Assembly: GCA_017998475.1 (NCBI GenBank)
Contig: JAGODA010000242.1
Coordinates: 1 to 5,046 of the forward strand
Direction of reading: 5' to 3'
From: Spirochaetota bacterium
GTDB taxonomy: Bacteria; Spirochaetota; UBA4802; UBA5368
DNA length: 5,046 nucleotides
The position numbers and the translations under genes are program-made. The notes under the pieces were generated by a model, which searched no databases, was not told the origin of the DNA, and saw only the letters and a list, made by a program, of their open reading frames with translations. Positions 1 through 5,046 of the stretch are shown here, one piece after another. How positions within the stretch are numbered: the stretch's first letter is position 1; each line of letters opens with the position of its first letter.

Positions 1-476
1 CGGGAATCCTGTTGATCATGCTTGTCCGGGGGGGGGCGGTGGGTATCGGGTTTTTTATCGCCGGCATCAACGGCGCGTTGCTGTGGGGCAGCGTCGCGGC
101 GGTGTTCTCGCTGATTCCGGTGATCGGGACGTCGGTTACATGGCTTCCGGCGGCCGTGTACCTGATGGCCGTCGGTCGTGTCGGATGGGCCACGTTCATC
201 TTCCTCTGGGGTCTTGTCTGGTATTTGTTCCTTGAGAATTTTTTGAAGCCGAAGGTCTTCGGCGAGCGTCTACATTTTCATCCCCTCATTTTTTTCTTTC
301 TGCTGCTCGGAAGTCTTCAGGCCTTCGGGCTTTCCGGGGTGATCGTCGGGCCGCTGCTATTAACGCTGTTCTATTCATTTCTCGAGATATACCGCGTTCT
401 CGACGAGTACGATACGCGGCAGTCGTTACAGGGTTTCGAGGAGCGGGCGGATTCCGGCGGCGGAGTCAGTGCCTGA
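1..476 (+). CDS. AI-2E/PerM-family transporter, C-terminal part (5' truncated by window edge)
   Basis: This is the C-terminal half of an integral membrane protein of the AI-2E transporter (PerM/YdiK-like, PF01594) family. Members of this family are permease-like and have been linked to autoinducer-2 or ion/solute export, but the substrate here cannot be inferred. The frame is open from the first full codon at position 3 and ends at TGA 474-476, giving about 157 codons, so the true start lies upstream of the window. Family landmarks are visible: a hydrophobic stretch with LLWGSVAAVFSLIPVIG, then ENFLKPKVFGERLHFHP, then a long hydrophobic segment ending GVIVGPLLLTLFYSFLE. The ENxLxPKxxGxxLxxHPL and GLxGxxxGPLLL patterns are typical of the family C-terminus. 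About four to five hydrophobic segments are present, followed by a short polar tail. The last 11 bp overlap the convergent response-regulator gene. The family call is firm; the function is not. Confidence 0.88.
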   Translation, partial: GILLIMLVRGGAVGIGFFIAGINGALLWGSVAAVFSLIPVIGTSVTWLPAAVYLMAVGRVGWATFIFLWGLVWYLFLENFLKPKVFGERLHFHPLIFFFLLLGSLQAFGLSGVIVGPLLLTLFYSFLEIYRVLDEYDTRQSLQGFEERADSGGGVSA

Positions 477-1407
477 CGTCGGGATCAAGCGAACCGTCGT
501 ATATCGTGAAGCGGTTTTTCCCTTTCTCTTTACTGCTGTAGAGCGCGAGGTCCGCCTTCTGTATGAGATCCTCCCTGTCGGTGGCATGTTCGGGGAATGA
601 CGCGATCCCTATCGACACCGTAATTCTGCGCTCGACGGGGGGATAACTGTTGGAACCCACCGCGTCCAGAATGCGTTCGGCCACACGCGTCGATTTTTCG
701 ATCCCGGTTTCCGGAAGGATGATTCCGAACTCCTCGCCCCCGTACCTGGAGACCGTATCGTGACTGCGGCAGGCCTTTATGATGTTGGACGATATCTTCT
801 GGAGCACCATGTCGCCCGCCTGATGGCCGTAATTGTCATTGACCGACTTGAAGCCGTCGATGTCCGCCATCATGATGGTGAGGCTTTCCTTTTTACGCTG
901 GGAATACAGCATCTCGCGTTCCAGGCTGTCCTGGAAGTATTTATGGTTGAACATCCCGGTAAGCGCGTCCGTGAGCGACATGCGGAAATAGATGTCCCGC
1001 TCGCGCGCCGCCTTGATGAGCTCCTTGCGCTCGAGCGTTTTTTTGATGACGATATCGAGGTGCTCGAAATTTATGGGTTTGCTGATGTAATCGATTGCTC
1101 CCGCTTTCATGAACGAAACCGCCGATTCTATGGAGCCGAAGCCCGTTATAACGACGATATCGAGATCGGGGTTGACCGACTTGATTTTTTCGAGCACGGC
1201 CATGCCGTCCATTCCCGGCAGGTAGATGTCGGTGATGACAATGTCGTACTGGCCCCCGCCAATGAGACGAATGCCATCCTCTCCGCTCGCCGCGGTATCA
1301 ACCGCGTGCCCCGCGCGTTCCAGGAACTTCTTCACCACCCTGGTCACGCTCTGATCGTCGTCGATGAGGATGATGCGCCCCTTGGTGTTACTTTCTGGCC
1401 TGAACAT
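466..1407 (-). CDS. Response regulator with receiver and GGDEF (diguanylate cyclase) domains
   Basis: A 313-residue cytoplasmic two-domain regulator predicted to make c-di-GMP from two GTP when phosphorylated. The receiver domain (about residues 10-125) has the acidic pocket D16-D18, phosphoacceptor D60 in the context ITDIYLPGMDG, the switch residue T88 and the invariant K110 before P111. A charged helical linker (about 115-145) leads into a GGDEF domain (about 145-305) with DALTG at 147-151, the metal-binding D182 in ADIDGFK, and the active-site loop GGEEF at 223-227. An RxxD motif (R214-S-H-D217) lies five residues before GGEEF, matching the product-inhibition I-site. All catalytic residues therefore appear intact. 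The start is the ATG at 1405-1407, with AAGGA at 1416-1420 (minus sense) 8 nt upstream. The gene overlaps the upstream methyltransferase by 20 bp, implying co-transcription and probable translational coupling. No cognate histidine kinase is seen in the window. The 3' end overlaps the convergent permease gene by 11 bp. Confidence 0.95.
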   Translation of the reverse strand: MFRPESNTKGRIILIDDDQSVTRVVKKFLERAGHAVDTAASGEDGIRLIGGGQYDIVITDIYLPGMDGMAVLEKIKSVNPDLDIVVITGFGSIESAVSFMKAGAIDYISKPINFEHLDIVIKKTLERKELIKAARERDIYFRMSLTDALTGMFNHKYFQDSLEREMLYSQRKKESLTIMMADIDGFKSVNDNYGHQAGDMVLQKISSNIIKACRSHDTVSRYGGEEFGIILPETGIEKSTRVAERILDAVGSNSYPPVERRITVSIGIASFPEHATDREDLIQKADLALYSSKEKGKNRFTIYDGSLDPDVRH

Positions 1408-2095
1408 TGTTTTTTTCCTTTTTCATTATGAAAAGGTAATTGAACCCCCGGAGAAAGAAATTCCCCTCTTCGGCCGCTTTGTGATAGTTCCCCATTTTGA
1501 GGGTCTTGTTGTGACGGGTTACGCTGATTATATCGACGGGAGTAAACCGCCGGGATAGCATTCCGAACAGCTGGAATCCTATCGGAATGAATCCTTTCTT
1601 CCGGTGATAATAATCGCTGACGTACAGTGCCATGTGGCGTTCGCTTTTGAGTATGCGGTCGATCTCACCGATTACGCCCTCCATGGCCTTGAAATAGGCG
1701 GGATCGGCCGCGTTAAGACGGCCTATACAGTCCTTTTCCGAGGAGTATTCAATGTTGTCGCCATAGGGGGGGTCGACAAAGACAAAATCGGCCTTTCTGT
1801 CCTCGAGAGGGAGCTTTCTCGCGTCGGCGCGGAAAATATCGTTCCGGACGGGGTGGATATCGTAGCCAAGCACGCGGCGGCCGATGTCCCTGCATACGTC
1901 GATCGTGGTGCCGCTGCCGCACATCGGGTCCACCACGAGCTGCCCTTCCCCGGTGTAGCGTGAGAGGAGGTTCCAGATGATGTATGACGGCGTGGCCCCG
2001 GCGTACTCCTGGTCGCCCTGCCTGCCTTTGCCGTAGTTCTGCGATGGATAGTTCCAGAGCGTGGTCGTCTGGATCCTTAAAGGGGGTTTGTTCAT
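1388..2095 (-). CDS. Solitary DNA methyltransferase, N6-adenine/N4-cytosine type (DPPY)
   Basis: A 235-residue class-I SAM-dependent methyltransferase, most likely acting on exocyclic amino groups in DNA. Motifs run in the order X-I-IV: GATPSYIIWNLLSRY (33-47) fits motif X, VVDPMCGSGTT (54-64) is the SAM-binding motif I, D79 fits motif II, ADARKLP (90-96) fits motif III, and VFVDPPYGDN (105-114) carries the catalytic DPPY at 108-111. DPPY is more common in adenine-N6 enzymes, but N4-cytosine activity is not excluded. A TRM11/RlmL-like RNA methyltransferase is a less likely alternative, because the N-terminal TLWNYPSQNYG and the C-terminal GFNYLFIMKK fit stand-alone DNA methylases as I recall them. 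The ATG at 2093-2095 is the only reasonable start: an in-frame stop lies seven codons upstream, at 2114-2116, and the next Met is inside motif I. No good Shine-Dalgarno precedes it. No restriction endonuclease or specificity subunit is visible. It overlaps the downstream response regulator by 20 bp and is the first gene of that operon. Confidence 0.88.
   Translation of the reverse strand: MNKPPLRIQTTTLWNYPSQNYGKGRQGDQEYAGATPSYIIWNLLSRYTGEGQLVVDPMCGSGTTIDVCRDIGRRVLGYDIHPVRNDIFRADARKLPLEDRKADFVFVDPPYGDNIEYSSEKDCIGRLNAADPAYFKAMEGVIGEIDRILKSERHMALYVSDYYHRKKGFIPIGFQLFGMLSRRFTPVDIISVTRHNKTLKMGNYHKAAEEGNFFLRGFNYLFIMKKEKNNVQARK
1416..1420 (-). promoter_or_regulatory. Ribosome binding site of the response regulator, inside the methyltransferase gene
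   Basis: On the minus strand AAGGA sits 8 nt before the ATG at 1405-1407, in an A-rich context. It lies wholly within the last codons of the methyltransferase, so the two proteins are probably translated from one mRNA with ribosomes re-initiating across the overlap. It supports the chosen start of the response regulator. Confidence 0.7.
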
Positions 2096-2157
2096 ATCAT
2101 TTTTGTGACACGTTCAGCGGGTCATTTGCCGGAAAAGCGTTCAGGCACGTTCTTTGT

Positions 2158-2171
2158 CGAGCGTAAGCTCG
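2158..2171. repeat. Small hairpin with GTAA (GNRA-type) tetraloop
   Basis: CGAGC (2158-2162) and GCTCG (2167-2171) form a perfect 5-bp stem closed by GTAA on the plus strand, a stable GNRA-class tetraloop if transcribed in that direction. Flanking G-T wobbles could lengthen it slightly. On the minus strand it would fall in the methyltransferase 5' leader with loop TTAC. No T-tract follows directly on either strand, so it is not a standard terminator. Chance is possible for a stem this short. Confidence 0.4.
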
Positions 2172-2252
2172 GTGGACAACATTTGTAAACTAGTTTTTTG
2201 CCTTTTCACGCTGAGTTTATGTAATCACGGGCATTCTACTCTCGGACTGCGT

Positions 2253-2277
2253 TCCGGTTAGTTTTACGCTAACCGGA
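2253..2277. repeat. Perfect 9-bp inverted repeat (stem-loop or operator)
   Basis: TCCGGTTAG (2253-2261) and CTAACCGGA (2269-2277) are exact reverse complements separated by the 7-nt loop TTTTACG. This is the strongest palindrome in the intergenic region. No T-tract follows on either strand, so it is not an intrinsic terminator. It could be the 5' stem of a small RNA ending at the terminator at 2358-2380, or a protein-binding site. Confidence 0.6.
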
Positions 2278-2292
2278 TAAGCGATGACGATC

Positions 2293-2322
2293 CGCGCCAA
2301 AGACATCCGGTACGGGGGCGTG
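2293..2322 (+). repeat. Imperfect stem-loop with A-rich internal bulge
   Basis: CGCGCC (2293-2298) can pair with GGCGTG (2317-2322), six pairs with one G-U. Inside it TCCG (2306-2309) pairs with CGGG (2313-2316), including one wobble, over the loop GTA. A 7-nt AAAGACA bulge (2299-2305) sits on the 5' side. A stem with a one-sided purine-rich bulge is common in folded RNAs, but the terminal stem is short. Read together with the hairpins at 2253-2277 and 2358-2380. Confidence 0.35.
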
Positions 2323-2357
2323 TAGTGAGACAGCCGGCAGGAGGAGGACGATTTCCG

Positions 2358-2380
2358 ACTCTCAGGCGAGAGTTTTTGTT
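2358..2380 (+). terminator. Intrinsic-terminator-like hairpin with T-tract
   Basis: ACTCTC (2358-2363) pairs with GAGAGT (2368-2373) around the loop AGGC, and the 3' arm runs straight into a T-rich tract (2373-2380, eight bases with one G). The stem is short (6 bp, 3 G-C) but the architecture is that of a rho-independent terminator on the plus strand. On the minus strand no T-tract follows. No protein gene lies immediately upstream on the plus strand, so it would end either a small RNA or a prematurely terminated transcript. Confidence 0.5.
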
Positions 2381-2419
2381 TATACGGATTGAAATAATAC
2401 CGGATCACTAAAAAATTCA

Positions 2420-2447
2420 TTGACATATAGGGGTATGGAAATAAAAG
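2420..2447 (+). promoter_or_regulatory. Candidate sigma-70-type promoter toward the formate dehydrogenase gene
   Basis: A perfect TTGACA (2420-2425) is followed after 16 bp by TAAAAG (2442-2447), which matches four of six positions of the -10 consensus. The surrounding 2385-2455 segment is the most AT-rich part of the intergenic region. If used, transcription would start near 2454 and give the formate dehydrogenase mRNA a leader of roughly 380 nt. The -10 is weak, so an alternative sigma factor or activator dependence is possible. Confidence 0.4.
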
Positions 2448-2499
2448 AAAATTACTTCGAGTCTGCGCTCCTAAGGCGGATGCTATGGGGCCCGACCGC

Positions 2500-2525
2500 A
2501 GGCAGGGCGAGAAATCACCCCGCCT
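2500..2525 (+). repeat. Hairpin in the putative formate dehydrogenase leader
   Basis: AGGCAGGG (2500-2507) pairs with CCCCGCCT (2518-2525) with one A-C mismatch, giving seven Watson-Crick pairs around the 10-nt loop CGAGAAATCA. There is no T-tract downstream. It would lie near the start of the mRNA if the 2420-2447 promoter is used. The segment is GC-rich, so a chance hairpin is possible. Confidence 0.35.
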
Positions 2526-2578
2526 CCCGATTCAGTAAAGAAGTGAAGAACCTCCAATCCGGCGACCGATGAGAGGCC

Positions 2579-2605
2579 CGACCCGCGGGCTTCAACGCCT
2601 GGTCG
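2579..2605 (+). repeat. Bulged hairpin in the putative leader
   Basis: CGACC (2579-2583) pairs with GGTCG (2601-2605), and GGGC (2587-2590) pairs with GCCT (2597-2600, one G-U) over the loop TTCAAC. A CGC bulge (2584-2586) sits on the 5' side. Nine pairs in total. It may be a regulatory RNA element or a by-product of high local GC. Confidence 0.3.
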
Positions 2606-2735
2606 CGGCGGAGGGCGCTGCCGTGTCGGCAACTCTGGTTACAGGATCGGGTGGAATGACACTCACATTTTTTCCGACGTTCCCTGCTCATCCGGCATAT
2701 CCATATATACATGTCCGCCCGGATCCCGTGGCCCC

Positions 2736-2775
2736 TTTCCGCGTGAATGTATGCTTTCCGCCCAGGCGGAATGCA
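2736..2775. repeat. TTTCCGC direct repeat plus inverted GCGGAA, hairpin before the formate dehydrogenase gene
   Basis: TTTCCGC occurs at 2736-2742 and again at 2755-2761, followed by GCGGAA at 2766-2771. The second copy forms a hairpin with the inverted copy: TTCCGC (2756-2761) and GCGGAA (2766-2771) over CCAG, extended after a T-T mismatch by TGC (2752-2754) and GCA (2773-2775). The first copy could pair with the same 3' arm, giving mutually exclusive folds. The hairpin ends 58 nt before the ATG. It could be an operator array or a leader control element. Confidence 0.4.
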
Positions 2776-2821
2776 CATAGAGAATTCATACATTTCATCA
2801 CCGGTCGATCAAAATAAAGGC

Positions 2822-2827
2822 AGGAGG
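2822..2827 (+). promoter_or_regulatory. Strong Shine-Dalgarno of the formate dehydrogenase gene
   Basis: A full AGGAGG lies 6 nt before the ATG at 2834-2836. It decides the start: an in-frame ATG 87 bp upstream (2747) would add 29 residues of unrelated sequence ahead of the twin-arginine motif, overlaps the hairpin at 2752-2775 and has no such site. Confidence 0.9.
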
Positions 2828-2833
2828 ATAGTT

Positions 2834-5046
2834 ATGTCCATAACCAGAAGAGATTTCCTCAGGCTGTCCGGCGTAACGGCAGCCGGGGCTTTCTTTGGTG
2901 GTGTGTCGTTCCTCAGCGGATGCAAATCGGCGCCGGACAAACTGCAGGGGACCCGCGAAAGCACGACGATTTGCCCCTACTGTGGCGTCGGATGCGGTCT
3001 CATCGTTTCGGCGAGGAACGGTAAAGTCGTCAATATCGAGGGTGACCCGGACCATCCGATAAACCAGGGCTCTCTCTGTTCGAAGGGCAGCGCGCTCTTC
3101 CAGATTGCGGACAATCCCAGAAGGCTGTCGAAGGTCCAGTACCGGAAGCCGTACGGCACGGAATGGGAAGAGATTTCCTGGGAGCAGGCCGTCAAAATGA
3201 TCGCCCGCAGGGTAAAGGACACCCGCGACGCCACCTTCATCGAAAAGGAGGATGGCGTTACAGTGAACCGCTGTGCGGGAATCGCGAGCCTCGGCGGCGC
3301 GGCGCTCGACAACGAGGAGTGTTACACCCTCTCGAAATTCGCGAGGATGCTGGGGGTAACCTATCTCGAACACCAGGCGCGAATTTGACACAGCGCAACA
3401 GTCGCCGGTCTGGCGGCTTCCTTCGGTCGTGGCGCTATGACAAATCACTGGATAGACCTCAAGAACGCGGACGTCGTTCTCATAATGGGTTCGAACGCCG
3501 CGGAGAACCATCCCATATCGTTCCGCTGGGTGCAGAAGGCGAAAGAGGAGCGCGGGGCCAAGCTCATCGTGGTCGATCCCCGCTTCACCAAGTCCGCGGC
3601 GCTTGCCGATCTCTATGCCCCGCTTCGTCCTGGTTCGGACCTGGCCTTTCTCGGGGGCGTCGTTAACTACGCCCTGGAGAACGAACGTATCCAGAAAGAA
3701 TACGTTGTCGAGTACACCAACGCGGCGTACCTCGTAAGCCCCGATTTCAAGTTCAACGACGGACTTTTCAGCGGATATGACGCCGGGAAAAAGAGTTACG
3801 ACAACAAAACGTGGGCGTATCAGCTTGATGACAAGGGCGTACCGAAGCAGGACAAAACGCTCAAGGACCCGAACTGCGTTTACCAGCTCATGAAGAAGCA
3901 TTATGCCCGCTATACTCCGGAGAAGGTCGAGCAGTCGACCGGTTGTCCGAAGGAGACTTTCCTTAAGGTCGCCGAGCTTTTCACTTCGACGTACAAACCC
4001 GACAGGGTCGCGACCATCATGTACGCCATGGGAACCACGCAGCACACCGTGGGTACGCAGAATGTGCGTATCTATGCCATACTGCAGCTCCTCCTGGGGA
4101 ATATGGGTCTGGCCGGCGGCGGCATCAATGCGCTCCGCGGAGAGTCCAATGTACAGGGTTCGACCGATGCCGCGCTGTTGTGGCACATATTGCCGGGCTA
4201 TCTCCCTGCGCCGGTCGCCAAGAAGCATCCTAATCTCGAGGCCTACATAAAAGCAACCACTCCAAAGACGAACGATCCGAAGAGCATTAACTGGTGGTCG
4301 AACCGTCCCAAGTACCTCATCAGCATGCTCAAGGCCTGGTATGGTGACGCCGCGACAAAGGAGAACGACTTCTGCTACGACTGGCTGCCCAAGGCGCACA
4401 AGCCCGTGCCGTACATCACTCTCTTCGAGGACATGTACGCCGGACAGCTGAAGGGGGCGTTCTACATGGGCACCAACCCGATCGTTGGCGGACCGAACTC
4501 GAACCGCACGGCGAAGGGGATGGAAAGGCTCGACTGGCTGGTTGCTGTGGACCTGTGGGAAACCGACTCCTCGATCTTCTGGAAGCGTCCGGGGGCCAAT
4601 CCGGCCCAGATAAAGACCGAGGTCTTCCTGCTACCGGCTGCCGCCTCGTTTGAGAAGGAAGGTAGCGTGTCCAACTCCGGCCGCTGGGCGCAGTGGCGCT
4701 ACAAGGCCCAGAATCCTCCCGGTGTGGCCAAGACCGACCTCGATATGCTCGACATGATCTATCGCGAGCTCAAGGCGCTGTACCAGAAGGAAGGCGGAAA
4801 GTTCGCGGATCCCATTCTTAAACTGGTATGGAACTACACCGAGCCCGGCGAACACGAGGCCAGTCCTCACCTCGTGGCGAAGGAGATCAACGGCTACGAT
4901 TACAAAACGAAAAAGCAGATGATGACCTTCATGGACCTCAAGGATGACGGTTCGACGGCCTGCGGCAACTGGATTTACAACGGCAGCTATACCGAAAAGG
5001 GTAACATGATGGCCCGCCGCGGGACCAAAGACGCGTCGAATAAGCT
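2834..5046 (+). CDS. fdnG: Formate dehydrogenase major (alpha) subunit, selenocysteine-containing, Tat-exported (3' truncated by window edge)
   Basis: Catalytic subunit of a respiratory or periplasmic formate dehydrogenase. It oxidises formate to CO2 at a Mo- or W-bis-pterin centre and passes electrons through a [4Fe-4S] cluster to a ferredoxin-like beta subunit. The frame is open for 737 codons to the window end if the UGA at 3386-3388 is read as selenocysteine (residue 185). FdnG of E. coli has about 1015 residues, so about a quarter is missing here. The N-terminus has a twin-arginine motif TRRDFLRL (4-11) and a hydrophobic segment ending LSGC (27-30). The cluster ligands C47, C50, C54 and C82 follow, with K84 after the last. 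Around the active site the order is QARI-Sec-H186, then SFGRGAMTNHW. NALRGESNVQG carries the catalytic-type R435. Further FdnG-like blocks are KLIVVDPRFT, QLLLGNMGLAGGG, TEVFLLP and SNSGRWAQW. Start chosen on the AGGAGG at 2822-2827. Beta and gamma subunit genes are expected downstream. Metal (Mo or W) cannot be read from sequence; fdhA-type naming is equally possible. Confidence 0.95.
3386..3436 (+). promoter_or_regulatory. Selenocysteine UGA codon with bacterial SECIS hairpin
   Basis: The UGA at 3386-3388 is followed by a hairpin inside the coding sequence. AGTCGCC (3400-3406) pairs with GGCGGCT (3412-3418), seven pairs with one G-U, and presents the apical loop GGTCT (3407-3411). The loop starts 18 nt after the UGA. 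From memory, E. coli fdhF has the same GGUCU loop sequence at the same distance. A lower stem is possible between AGCGC (3392-3396) and GCGCT (3432-3436). SelB with Sec-tRNA would bind the apical loop to recode UGA. The encoded residues continue the FdnG alignment without a break. Confidence 0.93.

Larger units (their letters stand above)
2096..2833. other. Divergent intergenic region (738 bp), structured, no convincing protein gene
   Basis: This stretch separates the minus-strand methyltransferase from the plus-strand formate dehydrogenase and must hold promoters for both. Short open frames exist on both strands (for example 2217-2426 minus, 2515-2793 minus, 2569-2817 plus). They lack ribosome binding sites, have low-complexity or arbitrary composition and match no family I recognise. 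What it does hold is inverted repeats (2158-2171, 2253-2277, 2293-2322, 2500-2525, 2579-2605, 2752-2775), one terminator-like hairpin with a T-tract (2358-2380), a TTGACA-type promoter candidate (2420-2447) and six copies of CCGGAT/ATCCGG between 2273 and 2724. I saw no tRNA, CRISPR or insertion sequence. I could not identify a clear promoter for the methyltransferase on the minus strand. Confidence 0.75.

Noticed and set aside
760..1431. 223-codon open frame antisense to the response regulator
   Set aside because: It lies entirely over a gene with clear receiver and GGDEF motifs and its translation shows no family features.
2358..2373. CTCTCAGGC resembling the conserved 3' part of a glycine riboswitch aptamer
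   Set aside because: The remaining conserved glycine aptamer segments are absent, and the bases are accounted for by a simple hairpin with a T-tract.
2217..2426. 69-codon minus-strand frame with a faint YidD-like pattern (YKQKLSP, later CRLSHY)
   Set aside because: The TCS-type motif and spacing of YidD are missing, no Shine-Dalgarno precedes it, and it reads through the inverted repeats and the terminator-like hairpin.
2730..2742. GG...GC spacing suggestive of a sigma-54 promoter
   Set aside because: The spacer between GG and GC is 9, not the required 10, and the flanking bases do not match TGGCAC/TTGCA.
2569..2817. 82-codon plus-strand frame in the leader region
   Set aside because: No ribosome binding site, arbitrary composition and no recognisable domain. 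It also runs through two hairpins in a region better explained as untranslated leader.
2747..2833. Upstream in-frame ATG as the formate dehydrogenase start
   Set aside because: It lacks a ribosome binding site and would put 29 unrelated residues before the twin-arginine motif, whereas the ATG at 2834 has AGGAGG at ideal spacing.
3386..3388. TGA as a nonsense mutation or pseudogene of formate dehydrogenase
   Set aside because: The stop sits at the known Sec active-site position, the reading frame continues with full homology for more than 550 further codons, and a SECIS hairpin follows at the correct distance.
2798..4399. 533-codon open frame antisense to the formate dehydrogenase gene
   Set aside because: It mirrors a strongly biased, GC-rich coding strand, has no recognisable domain or ribosome binding site, and its composition (long runs of Arg/Val/Leu) is typical of shadow frames.

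Overview
The window suggests an anaerobic or facultatively anaerobic Gram-negative-type bacterium of moderately high GC. It carries a Tat-exported, selenocysteine-containing formate dehydrogenase catalytic subunit, a c-di-GMP response regulator and a PerM/AI-2E-type permease. The formate dehydrogenase most resembles the E. coli FdnG and Desulfovibrio-type periplasmic enzymes as I recall them. Desulfobacterota or a metabolically similar lineage is possible, but the sequence alone does not settle the taxonomy.

Layout. (1) Positions 1-476, plus strand: the C-terminal half of an AI-2E/PerM-family membrane protein, cut by the window start. (2) Positions 466-2095, minus strand: a two-gene operon. 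An apparently solitary DNA methyltransferase (1388-2095) is followed by a receiver-GGDEF response regulator (466-1407). The two genes overlap by 20 bp and the second ribosome binding site lies inside the first gene. The regulator's 3' end overlaps the convergent permease gene by 11 bp. (3) Positions 2096-2833: a divergent intergenic region of 738 bp without a convincing protein gene. It is rich in inverted repeats and holds a terminator-like hairpin, a candidate sigma-70 promoter and six copies of the hexamer CCGGAT/ATCCGG. (4) Positions 2834-5046, plus strand: the selenoprotein formate dehydrogenase alpha subunit, cut by the window end after 737 codons. Its UGA codon at 3386-3388 is followed by a clear bacterial SECIS hairpin, so the gene is intact and not broken.

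Functionally, the formate dehydrogenase would oxidise formate outside the cytoplasmic membrane and pass electrons to iron-sulfur and cytochrome or quinone partners, probably encoded just past the window edge. The diguanylate cyclase would turn a phosphorylation signal into c-di-GMP, and the methyltransferase would modify DNA without a visible restriction partner. The most useful points for a second look are the Sec/SECIS readthrough, the methyltransferase-diguanylate cyclase coupling, and the structured intergenic region, which may encode a small RNA and a long regulated leader for the formate dehydrogenase mRNA.
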